Assembly (NCBI RefSeq): GCF_910591885.1
Contig: NC_063285.1
Coordinates: 5,799,395-5,863,394, forward strand
DNA: 64,000 nt
Source of the DNA: Bombus terrestris
Lineage: Eukaryota; Arthropoda; Insecta; Hymenoptera; Apidae
Reading direction: 5' to 3'
The first letter of the stretch is position 1. The number at the start of each line of letters is the position of its first letter. The notes below the pieces were generated by a model. The model was not told the DNA's origin. It searched no databases and was given only the letters and a program-made list of their open reading frames with translations. This document shows, one piece after another, positions 25,160 through 40,920 of the stretch. The position numbers and the translations under genes were made by a program.

Positions 25160-28084
25160 CTAACGTTATACGTGATATGGTAATACCATATAACGTTATA
25201 CGTTATAACGTAACAATATACATCGTTATACGCTATTACATAATAATATACAACGTTATACGTTATAACGTACCAATATACAACGCTATACGCTGTAACG
25301 TAATAATATACAACGTTATACGTTATTACGTAATAATATAGAACGTCATACGTTATATAGTAATGCTATGGTAATACTATATAACGTTATACGTTATTAC
25401 GTAATAGTCCATAACGTTATACGTCATATAGAAACACTATATAACGTTACACGTTATAACAGAACAATATACAACGTTATAGGCAATATACTAATACTAT
25501 CGTAATTCTGTATAACGTTATACGCTAATACGTGATAGTATATAACGTTATACATTATAACATAACAATATACAACGTCAAACGTTATAACGTAACACTA
25601 TACAACGTTATACGTAATATGCTAATACTATCGTAATTCTGTATTACGTTATACGTTATATCGTAATAGTATATAACGTTATACGTTATTTCGTAATAGT
25701 ATATAACGTTATACGTCATATGGTAATACTATATATCGTTATACGTTATATGGTAATACTATATAACGTTATACGTTATATGGTAATACTATATAACGTT
25801 ATACGTAATTGCGTAACAATATACAACGATATACGTTATTACGTAATCGTATATAACGTAACACGTTGCATGGTAATGCTATATAAGGTTATACGTCATT
25901 ACGTAATAGTACATAATGTTATAAGTTATAACGCAACAATATACAACGTTATACGCTATTACGTAATAGTATATAACGTTATACATTATAACTTAACAAT
26001 ATACAACGTTATACGTTATAACGTAACACTATACAACGTTATACGTATTACGCTAATACTGTCATAATTCTGTATAACGTTATACGTTATTTCGTAATAG
26101 TATATAACGTTATACGTTATATGGTAATACTATATAACGTTACACGTTATATGGTAATACTATATAACGTTATAGGTAATACCGTAACAATATACAACGA
26201 CATACGTTATTACGTAATAGTATATGACGTATCACGTTACATGGTAATACTATATAACGTTATATGTTATTACGTAATAGTATATAACGTTATACGTTAT
26301 ATGGTAATAGTATATAACGTTATACGTTATTACGTAGTAGCATATAACGTTATACGTTAAAACGTAACAATATACAACGTTATACGCTATTACGTAGTAA
26401 TATGCAACGATATACGTTATTACGCAGTAATTCACAACGTTATACGTTATTACGTAATAGTATATAGCGTTATACGTTACAACGTAACAATATACAACGT
26501 TATACGTTATAGCGTAACAATATACAACGTTATACGCTATTGCGTAATACTATACAACGTTATACGTTATTACGTAAGATTATATATCGTTATATGTTAT
26601 ATGGTGATTCTATATAACGCTATACGTCATTACGTTATAGTATATAACGCTATACGTCATTACGTTATAGTATATAACGCTATACGTTATATGGTAATAC
26701 TATATAACGTTATACGTTATAACGTAACAATATACAACGTTATAGGCTATTACGTAATAGTATATAACGTTATACATTATAACGTAGCAATATACAACGC
26801 TATACGTTACAACGTAACAATATACAACGTTATACGCTATTACGTAATAGCATATAACGTTATACGTGATTTTGGAATACCATATAACATTTTAAGTTAT
26901 AACGTAACAATATACATCGTTATACGCTATTACGTAATAATATACAACGTTATACGCTATAACGTACCAATATACAACGCTATACGCTATAACGTAATAA
27001 TATACAACATCATACGTTATATAGTAATACTATGGTAATACTATATAACGTTATACGTTATATGGTAATACTATATAACGTTATGCGTTATTACGTAGTA
27101 GTATATAACGTTATTCGTTATAAGGTAACACTTTACAACGTTATACGCTATTACGTAATAGTATATAACGTTATACATTATAACTTAACAATATACAATG
27201 TTATACGTCATAACGTAACAATATAAAACGTTACACGTTATTACGTAATAATATTCAACTTTATACGTTATTACATAATGGTACATATCGTTATGCATTA
27301 TATGGTATTACTATATAACGTTATACCTTATTACGTAATAGTATATAACGTTATACGTTATTACGTAATAGTACATAATGTTATAAGTTATAACGTAACA
27401 ATATACAACGTTATACGTTATTACGTAATAGTATATAACGTTATAAGCTATAGCGTACCAATATACAACGTTATACGTTATAAGGTAACAATATGCAACG
27501 TTATACGTTATTACGTAATAATATTCAACTTTATACGTTATTACGTAATGGTATATATCGTTATACGTAATATGGTAGTAGTATATAACGTTACACGTTA
27601 AAACGTAACAATATACAACGTTATACGCTATTACGTAGTAATATGCAACGTTATACGTTATTACGCAGTAATTCACAACGTTATACGTTATTACGTAATA
27701 GTATATATCGTTATACGTTACAACGTAACAATATACAACGTTATACGTTATAGCGTAACAATATACAACGTTATACGCCATTGCGTAATACTATACAACG
27801 TTATACGTTATTACATAAGATTATATATCGTTATACGTTATATGGTAATACTATATAACGCTATACGTCATTACGTTATAGTATATAACGCTATACGTTA
27901 AATGGTAATACTATATAACGTTATACGTTATAACGTAACAATATACAACGTTATAGGCTATTACGTAATAGTATATAACGTTATACATTATAACGTAACA
28001 ATATACAACGCGATTCGTTACAACGTAACAATATACAACGTTATACGCTATTACGTAATAGTATATAACGTTATACATTATAAC
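25160..28084. repeat. Nested 3.04-kb duplication, copy 1b
   Basis: Second tandem copy of 22,124-25,159. Homology stops near 28,085, where this copy reads TAACATAAC and 25,049 reads TAACTTAAC. That lies just inside the start of the second 12.86-kb unit. Confidence 0.86.
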
Positions 28085-31000
28085 ATAACAATATACAACT
28101 TTATACGTTATAACGTAACACTATACAACGTTATACGTAATATGCTAATACTATCGTAATTCTGTATAACGTTATACGTTATTTCGTAATAGTATATAAC
28201 GTTATACGTTATTTCGTAATAGTATATAACGTTATACGTTAAAACGTTACAATATACAACGTTATACGCTATTACGTAATAATATGCAACGTTATACGTT
28301 ATTACGCAGTAATTCAAAACGTTATACGTTATTACGTAATAGTATATAACGTTATACGTTACAACGTAACAATATACAACTTTATACGTTATAGCGTAAC
28401 AATATACAACGTTATACGTAATATACTAATACTATCGTAATTCTATATAACGTTATACGTTATAACGTAACAATATACAACGTTATAGGCTATTACGTAA
28501 TAGTATATAACGTTATACATTATAACGTAGCAATATACAACGCTATACGTTTCAACGTAACAATATACAACGTTATACTCTATTACGTAATAGTATATAA
28601 CGGAATACGTGATTTGGAAATACCATATAACATTATAAGTTATAACGTAACAATATACATCGTTATAGGCTATTACGTAATAATATACAACGTTATACGC
28701 TATAACGTAACAATATACAACGCTATACGCTATAACGTAATAATATACAACATCATACGTTATATAGTAATACTATGGTAATACTATATAACGTTATACG
28801 TTATATGGTAATACTATATAACGTTATACGTTATATGGTAATACTATATAACGTTATACGTTATATGGTAATACTATATAGCGTTATACGTCATTACGTA
28901 GTAGTATATGACGTTATACGTCATAACGTAACAATATAAAACGTTACACGTTATTACGTAATAATATTCAACTTTATACGTTATTACATAATGGTATATA
29001 TCGTTATGCATTATATGGTATTACTATATAACGTTATACGTTATTACGTAATAGTATATAACGTTATACGTTAAAACGTATCAATATACAACGTTATACG
29101 CTATAACGTAATAATATACAACGTTATACGCTATTGCGTAATAGTATACAACGTTATACGTTATTACGTAAGAGTATATATCGTTATACGTTATATGGTA
29201 ATACTATATAACGCTATACGTTATTACGTTATAGTACATGACGCTATACGTTATATGGTAAAACTATATAACGTTATACGTCATAACCTAACAATATACA
29301 ACGTTATGCGTTATAACGTAACACTATACAACGTTATACGTAATATGCTAATACTATCGTAATTCTGTATAACGTTATACGTTATTTCGTAATACTATAT
29401 AACGTTATATTCTATATGGTAATACTATATAACGTTATACGTTATATGGTAATACTATATAACGTTATACGTTATATGGTAATACTATATAACGTTATAC
29501 GTTATATGGTAATACTATATAACGTTATACGTAATTGCGTAACAATATACAACGTTATACGTTATAACGTAACACTATACAACGTTATACGTATTATGCT
29601 AATATTATCATAATTCTGTATAACGTTATACGTTATTTCGTAATAGTATATAACGTTATACGTTATATGGTAATACTATATAACGTTATACGTTATTACG
29701 TAATAGTACATAATGTTATAAGTTATAACGTAACAATATACAATGTTATACGTTATTACGTAATAGTATATAACGTTATAAGCTATAGCGTAACAATATA
29801 CAACGTTATACGTTATAACGTAACAATATGCAACGTTATACGTTATTACGTAATAATATTCAACTTTATACGTTATTACGTAATGGTATGTGTCGTTATA
29901 CATAATATGGTAGTAGTATATAACGTTATACGTTACTACGTAATAGTATATAACGTTATACGTTACAACGTAATAGTATATAACGTTATACGTTATATGG
30001 TAATAGTATATAACGTTATACGTTATTACGTAGTAGCATATAACGTTATACGTTAAAACGTAACAATATACAACGTTATACGCTATTACGTAGTAATATG
30101 CAACGTTATACGTTATTACGCAGTAATTCACAACGTTATACGTTATTACGTAAGATTATATATCGTTATACGTTATATGGTAATACTATATAACGCTATA
30201 CGTCATCACGTTATAGTATATAACGCTATACGTTATATGGTAATACTATATAACGTTATACGTTATAACGTAACAATATACAACGTTATAGGCTATTACG
30301 TAATAGTATATAACGTTATACATTATAACGTAACAATATACAACGCTATTCGTGACAACGTAACAATATACAACGTTATACGCTATTACGTAATAGTATA
30401 TAACGTTATACGTGATATGGTAATACCATGTAACGTTATACGTTATAACGTAACAATATACACCGTTATACGCTATTACGTAATAATATACAACGTTATA
30501 CGCTATAACGTACCAATATACAACGCTATACGCTATAACGTAATAATATACAACATCATACGTTATATAGTAATACTATGGTAATACTATATAACGTTAT
30601 ACGTTATATGGTAATACTATATAACGTTATACGTTATTACGTAGTAGTATATAACGTTATACGTTATAACGTAACAATATACAACGTTATACGCTATTAC
30701 GTAATAATATACAACGTTATACGCTATAACGTACCAATATACAACGCTATACGCTATAACGTAATAATATACAACATCATACGTTATATAGTAATACTAT
30801 GGTAATACTATATAACGTTATACGTTATATGGTAATACTATATAACGTTATACGTTATTACGTAGTAGTATATAACGTTATACATTATAACTTAACAATA
30901 TACAACGTTATACGTCATAACGTAACAATATAAAACGTTACACGTTATTACGTAATAATATTCAACTTTATACGTTATTACATAATGGTATATATCGTTA

Positions 31001-34000
31001 TGCATTATATGGTATTACTATATAACGTTATAAGTTAAAACGTATCAATATACAACGTTATACGCTATAACGTAATAATATACAACGTTATACGCTATTG
31101 CGTAATAATATACAACGTTATACGTTATTACGTAAGAGTATATATCGTTATACGTTATATGGTAATACTATATAACGCTATACGTTATTACGTTATAGTA
31201 CATGACGCTATACGTTATATGGTAATACTATATAACGTTATACGTCATAACCTAACAATATACAACGTTATACGTTATAACGTAACACTATACAACGTTA
31301 TACGTAATATGCTAATACTATCGTAATTCTGTATAACGTTATACGTTATTTCGTAATACTATATAACGTTATATTTTATATGGTAATACTATATAACGTT
31401 ATACGTTATATGGTAATACTATATAACGTTATACGTTATAACGTAACACTATACAACGTTATACGTATTATGCTAATACTATCATAATTCTGTATAACGT
31501 TATACGTTATTTCGTAATAGTATATAACGTTATACGTTATTACGTAATAGTACATAATGTTATAAGTTATAATGTAACAATATACTACGTTATACGTTAT
31601 TACGTAATAGTATATAACGTTATAAGCTATAGCGTAACGATATACAACGTTATACGTTATAACGTACCAATATGCAACGTTATACGCTATTACGTAATAA
31701 TATTCAACTTTATACGTTATTACGTAATGGTATATATCGTTATACATAATATGGTAGTAGTATATAACGTTATACGTTACTGCGTAATAGTATATAACGT
31801 TATACGTGATATGGTAATTCCATATAACGTTGTACGTTATAACGTAACACTATACAAAGTTATACGTAATATGCTAATGCTATCGTAATTCTGTATAACG
31901 TTATACGTTATTTCGTAATAGTATATAACGTTATACGTTATATGGTAATACTATGTAACGGTATACGTTATATGGTAATACTATATAACGTTATACGTAA
32001 TAGCGTAACAATATACAACGATATACGTTATTACGTAATAGTATATAACGTAACACGTTACATGGTAATACTATATAACGTTATACGTTATATGGTATTA
32101 CTATATAACGTTATACGTTATTACGTAATAGTATATAACGTTATACGATAAAACGTAACAATATACAACGTTATACGGTATAACGTAATAATATACAACG
32201 TTATACGCTATTGCGTAATAATATACAACGTTATACGCTATTGCGTAATAAAATACAACGTTATACGTTATTACGGAATAGTATATAACGTTGTACGTTA
32301 TATGGTAATACTACATAACGTGATACGTTATAACGTAACGATATACGACGTCTTACGTTATTACGTAATAGTATATAACGTTATAAGTTATAACGTAACA
32401 ATATACAACGTTATACGTTATTACGTAATACTATATAACTCTATACGTAATAGAGTAACAATGTGCAACGATATTCGTTATTACGTAACAGTATACAACG
32501 TTATACGTTATAGCATAAGAATATACAACGTTATACGTAATAGCGTAACAATATACAACGATATACGTTATTACGTAATAGTATATAACGTAACACGTTA
32601 CATGGTAGTACTATATAACGTTATACGTTATAACGTAACAATATACAACGTTATACGTAATATGCTTATACTATCGTAATTCTGTATAACGTTATACGTT
32701 ATTTCGTAATGTTATATAACGTTATTCGTTATATGGTAATACTATATAACGTTATACGTTATATGGTAATACTATATAACGTTATACGTTATATGGTAAT
32801 ACTATATAAAGTTATACGTTATTACGTAGTAGCATATAACGTTATACGTTACAACGTAACAATATACAACGTCATACGTGATAACGTAACAATATAAAAC
32901 ATTATAGGTTATTACGTAATAATATTCAACTTTATACGTTATTACATAATGAAATATATATCGTTATACATTTTATGGTATTACTATATAACGTTATACG
33001 TTATTACGTAATAGTATATAACGTTATAGGTTAAAACGTAACAATATTCAACGTTATACGCTATTACGTAATATTATGCAACGTTATACGTTATTACGTA
33101 GTAATTCACAACGTTATACGTTATTACGTAGGAGTATATGTCATTATGCGCTATGGTAATGCTATATAACGATATACGTTATTACGTTATAGTATATAAC
33201 GCTATACGTTAGATGGTAATACTATATAACGTTATACGTTATAACGTAACACTATACAACGTTATACGTAATATGCTAATACTATCGTAATTCTGTATAA
33301 CGTTATACGTTATTTCGTAATAGTATATAACGTTATACGTTATTTCGTAATAGTATATAACGTTATACGTTATATGGTAATACTATATAACGTTATACGT
33401 AATAGCGTAACAATATACAACGATATACGTTATTACGTAATAGTATATAACGTAACACGTTACATGGTAATACTATATAACGTTATACGTTATATGGTAT
33501 TACTATATAACGTTATACGTTATATGGTATTACTATATAACGTTATACGTTATTACGTAATATTATATAACGTTATACGATAAAACGTAACAATATACAA
33601 CGTTATACGGTATAACGTAATAATATACAACGTTATACGCTATTGCGTAATAATATACAACGTTATACGCTATTGCGTAATAAAATACAACGTTATACGT
33701 TATTACAGAATAGTATATAACGTTGTACGTTATATGGTAATACCACATAACGTTATACGTTATTACATAGTCGAATATAACGTTATACGTTATATGGTAA
33801 TAATATACAATATTATACGTTATTACGTAATGGTATATATCGTTATACGTTATATGGTAATACTATATAACGTTATACGTTATTACGTATTCGTAGATAA
33901 CGTTATATGGTATTACCATATAACGTTATACGTTATTACGCAATAGTATATAACGTTATACGTTATATGGTAATAATATACAACGTTATACGTTATTACG

Positions 34001-37000
34001 TAACAGTATACAACGTTATACGTTATTACGTAATAGTACATAACGTTATAAGTTATAACGTAACAATATACAACGTTATACGTTATAACGTAACAATCTA
34101 CAACGTTATACGCTATTGCGTAATAATATACAACGTTATACGGTATTACGTAAGAGTATAAAACGTTATACGTTATATGGAAATACTACATACCGTTATA
34201 CGTTATATGGTAATACTATATGACGTTATACGTAATATGGTAATACTATATAACGTTATACGTTATATGGTAATATTATATAACGTTATACGTAATAGCG
34301 AAACAATATACAATGATATTCGTTATTACGTAATAGTATATAACGTTATACGTTATATGGTAATACTGTATAACGTTATACGTTATATGGTAATAACATA
34401 CAACGTTATACGTTATTACGTAATGGTGTATATCGTTATATGGTAATACTATATAACGTTATATGTTATTACGTAATAGTACATAATGTTATAAGTTATA
34501 ACGTAACAATATACAACGTTATACGTTATTACGTAGTAGTATATAACGTTATAAGCTATAGCGTAACAATATACAACGTTATACGTTATAACGTAACAAT
34601 ATGCTACGTTATACGTTATTACGTAATAATATTCAACTCTATACGTTATTACGTAATGGTACATATCGTTATACGTAATATGGTAGTAGTATATAACGTT
34701 ATACGTTACTACGTAATAGTATATAACGTTATAGGTGATATGGTAATACCATGTAACGTTACTCGTTATAACGTAACAATATACATCGTTATACGCTATT
34801 ACGGAATAATATACAACGTCATACGTTATATAGTAATACTATGGTAATACTATATAACGTTGTACGTTATAACGTAACAATATACAACGTTATACGCTAT
34901 TACGTAATAGTCTATAACGTTAGAAGTTATAACGTAACAATATACAACGTTATATGTTATAACGTAACAATATGCAACGTTATACGTTATTACGTAATAA
35001 TATTCAACTTTATACGTTATTACGTAATTGTATGTATCGTTATACATAATATGGTAGTAGTATATAACGTTATACGTTACTACGTAATAGTATATAACGT
35101 TATACGTGATATGGTAATACCATATAACGTTATACGTTATAACGTAACAATATACATCGTTATACGCTATTACATAATAATATACAACGTTATACGTTAT
35201 AACGTACCAATATACAACGCTATACGCTGTAACGTAATAATATACAACGTTATACGTTATTACGTAATAATATAGAACGTCATACGTTATATAGTAATAC
35301 TATGGTAATACTATATAACGTTATACGTTATTACGTAATAGTCCATAACGTTATACGTCATATAGAAACACTATATAACGTTACACGTTATAACAGAACA
35401 ATATACAACGTTATAGGCAATATACTAATACTATCGTAATTCTGTATAACGTTATACGCTATTACGTGATAGTATATAACGTTATACATTATAACATAAC
35501 AATATACAACGTTAAACGTTATAACGTAACACTATACAACGTTATACGTAATATGCTAATACTATCGTAATTCTGTATTACGTTATACGTTATATCGTAA
35601 TAGTATATAACGTTATACGTTATTTCGTAATAGTATATAACGTTATACGTCATATGGTAATACTATATATCGTTATACGTTATATGGTAATACTATATAA
35701 CGTTATACGTTATATGGTAATACTATATAACGTTATACGTAATTGCGTAACAATATACAACGATATACGTTATTACGTAATCGTATATAACGTAACACGT
35801 TGCATGGTAATGCTATATAAGGTTATACGTCATTACGTAATAGTACATAATGTTATAAGTTATAACGCAACAATATACAACGTTATACGCTATTACGTAA
35901 TAGTATATAACGTTATACATTATAACTTAACAATATACAACGTTATACGTTATAACGTAACACTATACAACGTTATACGTATTACGCTAATACTGTCATA
36001 ATTCTGTATAACGTTATACGTTATTTCGTAATAGTATATAACGTTATACGTTATATGGTAATACTATATAACGTTACACGTTATATGGTAATACTATATA
36101 ACGTTATAGGTAATACCGTAACAATATACAACGACATACGTTATTACGTAATAGTATATGACGTATCACGTTACATGGTAATACTATATAACGTTATATG
36201 TTATTACGTAATAGTATATAACGTTATACGTTATATGGTAATAGTATATAACGTTATACGTTATTACGTAGTAGCATATAACGTTATACGTTAAAACGTA
36301 ACAATATACAACGTTATACGCTATTACGTAGTAATATGCAACGATATACGTTATTACGCAGTAATTCACAACGTTATACGTTATTACGTAATAGTATATA
36401 GCGTTATACGTTACAACGTAACAATATACAACGTTATACGTTATAGCGTAACAATATACAACGTTATGCGCTATTGCGTAATACTATACAACGTTATACG
36501 TTATTACGTAAGATTATATATCGTTATATGTTATATGGTGATTCTATATAACGCTATACGTCATTACGTTATAGTATATAACGCTATACGTCATTACGTT
36601 ATAGTATATAACGCTATACGTTATATGGTAATACTATATAACGTTATACGTTATAACGTAACAATATACAACGTTATAGGCTATTACGTAATAGTATATA
36701 ACGTTATACATTATAACGTAGCAATATACAACGCTATACGTTACAACGTAACAATATACAACGTTATACGCTATTACGTAATAGCATATAACGTTATACG
36801 TGATTTTGGAATACCATATAACATTTTAAGTTATAACGTAACAATATACATCGTTATACGCTATTACGTAATAATATACAACGTTATACGCTATAACGTA
36901 CCAATATACAACGCTATACGCTATAACGTAATAATATACAACATCATACGTTATATAGTAATACTATGGTAATACTATATAACGTTATACGTTATATGGT

Positions 37001-40000
37001 AATACTATATAACGTTATGCGTTATTACGTAGTAGTATATAACGTTATACGTTATAAGGTAACACTTTACAACGTTATACGCTATTACGTAATAGTATAT
37101 AACGTTATACATTATAACTTAACAATATACAATGTTATACGTCATAACGTAACAATATAAAACGTTACACGTTATTACGTAATAATATTCAACTTTATAC
37201 GTTATTACATAATGGTACATATCGTTATGCATTATATGGTATTACTATATAACGTTATACCTTATTACGTAATAGTATATAACGTTATACGTTATTACGT
37301 AATAGTACATAATGTTATAAGTTATAACGTAACAATATACAACGTTATACGTTATTACGTAATAGTATATAACGTTATAAGCTATAGCGTACCAATATAC
37401 AACGTTATACGTTATAAGGTAACAATATGCAACGTTATACGTTATTACGTAATAATATTCAACTTTATACGTTATTACGTAATGGTATATATCGTTATAC
37501 GTAATATGGTAGTAGTATATAACGTTACACGTTAAAACGTAACAATATACAACGTTATACGCTATTACGTAGTAATATGCAACGTTATACGTTATTACGC
37601 AGTAATTCACAACGTTATACGTTATTACGTAATAGTATATATCGTTATACGTTACAACGTAACAATATACAACGTTATACGTTATAGCGTAACAATATAC
37701 AACGTTATACGCCATTGCGTAATACTATACAACGTTATACGTTATTACATAAGATTATATATCGTTATACGTTATATGGTAATACTATATAACGCTATAC
37801 GTCATTACGTTATAGTATATAACGCTATACGTTAAATGGTAATACTATATAACGTTATACATTATAACGTAACAATATACAACGTTATAGGCTATTACGT
37901 AATAGTATATAACGTTATACATTATAACGTAACAATATACAACGCGATTCGTTACAACGTAACAATATACAACGTTATACGCTATTACGTAATAGTATAT
38001 AACGTTATACATTATAACTTAACAATATACAACGTTATACGCTATAACGTAGCACTATACAACGTTATACGTAATATGCTAATACTATCATAATTCTGTA
38101 TAACGTTATACGTTAATTCGTAATAGTATCTAACGTTATACGTGATATGGTAATACCATATAACGTTATACGTTATAACGTAACAATATACATCGTTATA
38201 CGCTATTACATAATAATATACAACGTTATACGTTATAACGTACCAATATACAACGCTATACGCTGTAACGTAATAATATACAACGTTATACGTTATTACG
38301 TAATAATATAGAACGTCATACGTTATATAGTAATGCTATGGTAATACTATATAACGTTATACGTTATTACGTAATAGTCCATAACGTTATACGTCATATA
38401 GAAACACTATATAACGTTACACGTTATAACAGAACAATATACAACGTTATAGGCAATATACTAATACTATCGTAATTCTGTATTACGTTATACGTTATAT
38501 CGTAATAGTATATAACGTTATACGTTATTTCGTAATAGTATATAACGTTATACGTCATATGGTAATACTATATATCGTTATACGTTATATGGTAATACTA
38601 TATAACGTTATACGTTATATGGTAATACTATATAACGTTATACGTAATTGCGTAACAATATACAACGATATACGTTATTACGTAATCGTATATAACGTAA
38701 CACGTTGCATGGTAATGCTATATAAGGTTATACGTCATTACGTAATAGTACATAATGTTATAAGTTATAACGCAACAATATACAACGTTATACGCTATTA
38801 CGTAATAGTATATAACGTTATACATTATAACTTAACAATATACAACGTTATACGTTATAACGTAACACTATACAACGTTATACGTATTACGCTAATACTG
38901 TCATAATTCTGTATAACGTTATACGTTATTTCGTAATAGTATATAACGTTATACGTTATATGGTAATACTATATAACGTTACACGTTATATGGTAATACT
39001 ATATAACGTTATAGGTAATACCGTAACAATATACAACGACATACGTTATTACGTAATAGTATATGACGTATCACGTTACATGGTAATACTATATAACGTT
39101 ATATGTTATTACGTAATAGTATATAACGTTATACGTTATATGGTAATAGTATATAACGTTATACGTTATTACGTAGTAGCATATAACGTTATACGTTAAA
39201 ACGTAACAATATACAACGTTATACGCTATTACGTAGTAATATGCAACGATATACGTTATTACGCAGTAATTCACAACGTTATACGTTATTACGTAATAGT
39301 ATATAGCGTTATACGTTACAACGTAACAATATACAACGTTATACGTTATAGCGTAACAATATACAACGTTATACGCTATTGCGTAATACTATACAACGTT
39401 ATACGTTATTACGTAAGATTATATATCGTTATATGTTATATGGTGATTCTATATAACGCTATACGTCATTACGTTATAGTATATAACGCTATACGTCATT
39501 ACGTTATAGTATATAACGCTATACGTTATATGGTAATACTATATAACGTTATACGTTATAACGTAACAATATACAACGTTATAGGCTATTACGTAATAGT
39601 ATATAACGTTATACATTATAACGTAGCAATATACAACGCTATACGTTACAACGTAACAATATACAACGTTATACGCTATTACGTAATAGCATATAACGTT
39701 ATACGTGATTTTGGAATACCATATAACATTTTAAGTTATAACGTAACAATATACATCGTTATACGCTATTACGTAATAATATACAACGTTATACGCTATA
39801 ACGTACCAATATACAACGCTATACGCTATAACGTAATAATATACAACATCATACGTTATATAGTAATACTATGGTAATACTATATAACGTTATACGTTAT
39901 ATGGTAATACTATATAACGTTATGCGTTATTACGTAGTAGTATATAACGTTATTCGTTATAAGGTAACACTTTACAACGTTATACGCTATTACGTAATAG

Positions 40001-40873
40001 TATATAACGTTATACATTATAACTTAACAATATACAATGTTATACGTCATAACGTAACAATATAAAACGTTACACGTTATTACGTAATAATATTCAACTT
40101 TATACGTTATTACATAATGGTACATATCGTTATGCATTATATGGTATTACTATATAACGTTATACCTTATTACGTAATAGTATATAACGTTATACGTTAT
40201 TACGTAATAGTACATAATGTTATAAGTTATAACGTAACAATATACAACGTTATACGTTATTACGTAATAGTATATAACGTTATAAGCTATAGCGTACCAA
40301 TATACAACGTTATACGTTATAAGGTAACAATATGCAACGTTATACGTTATTACGTAATAATATTCAACTTTATACGTTATTACGTAATGGTATATATCGT
40401 TATACGTAATATGGTAGTAGTATATAACGTTACACGTTAAAACGTAACAATATACAACGTTATACGCTATTACGTAGTAATATGCAACGTTATACGTTAT
40501 TACGCAGTAATTCACAACGTTATACGTTATTACGTAATAGTATATATCGTTATACGTTACAACGTAACAATATACAACGTTATACGTTATAGCGTAACAA
40601 TATACAACGTTATACGCCATTGCGTAATACTATACAACGTTATACGTTATTACATAAGATTATATATCGTTATACGTTATATGGTAATACTATATAACGC
40701 TATACGTCATTACGTTATAGTATATAACGCTATACGTTAAATGGTAATACTATATAACGTTATACGTTATAACGTAACAATATACAACGTTATAGGCTAT
40801 TACGTAATAGTATATAACGTTATACATTATAACGTAACAATATACAACGCGATTCGTTACAACGTAACAATAT
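28035..40873. repeat. 12.86-kb higher-order unit, copy 2
   Basis: Tandem copy of 15,178-28,034. It differs by an extra 113 bp near 34,360-34,500 and by loss of 131 bp near 38,474, giving a length near 12,839 bp. After the predicted end the sequence leaves the register and does not start a third full copy. Confidence 0.9.
35094..38129. repeat. Nested 3.04-kb duplication, copy 2a
   Basis: Equivalent of copy 1a in the second large unit (offset 12,970). It shares the 1a-type bases at GTTATACGTTATAAGG (near 37,048) and GTTAAACG (near 35,512). It has a private GTTATGCGC near 36,465 where the other copies read GTTATACGC. Confidence 0.86.
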
Positions 40874-40920
40874 ACAACGTTATACGCTATTACGTAATAG
40901 TATATAACGTTATACATTAT
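38130..40920. repeat. Nested duplication, copy 2b, 131 bp shorter
   Basis: Equivalent of copy 1b. It shares the 1b-type base GTTATTCG near 39,951. The local period is 2,905 rather than 3,036 bp because one 41-bp marker monomer and the sequence up to the next have been joined at 38,474. Confidence 0.86.

Larger units (their letters stand above)
15178..28034. repeat. 12.86-kb higher-order unit, copy 1
   Basis: Landmarks from 15,180 onward recur exactly 12,857 bp later: 41-bp marker monomers at 15,301, 16,504, 16,755, 18,468, 18,629, 19,030, 19,821 and 20,432 reappear at 28,158, 29,361, 29,612, 31,325, 31,486, 31,887, 32,678 and 33,289. The second copy begins where the first ends, so this is a direct tandem duplication. 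Identity looks very high. One difference I confirmed is T at 20,558 against A at 33,415. The offset rises to 12,970 after about 21,500 and falls to 12,839 after about 25,500. Confidence 0.9.
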
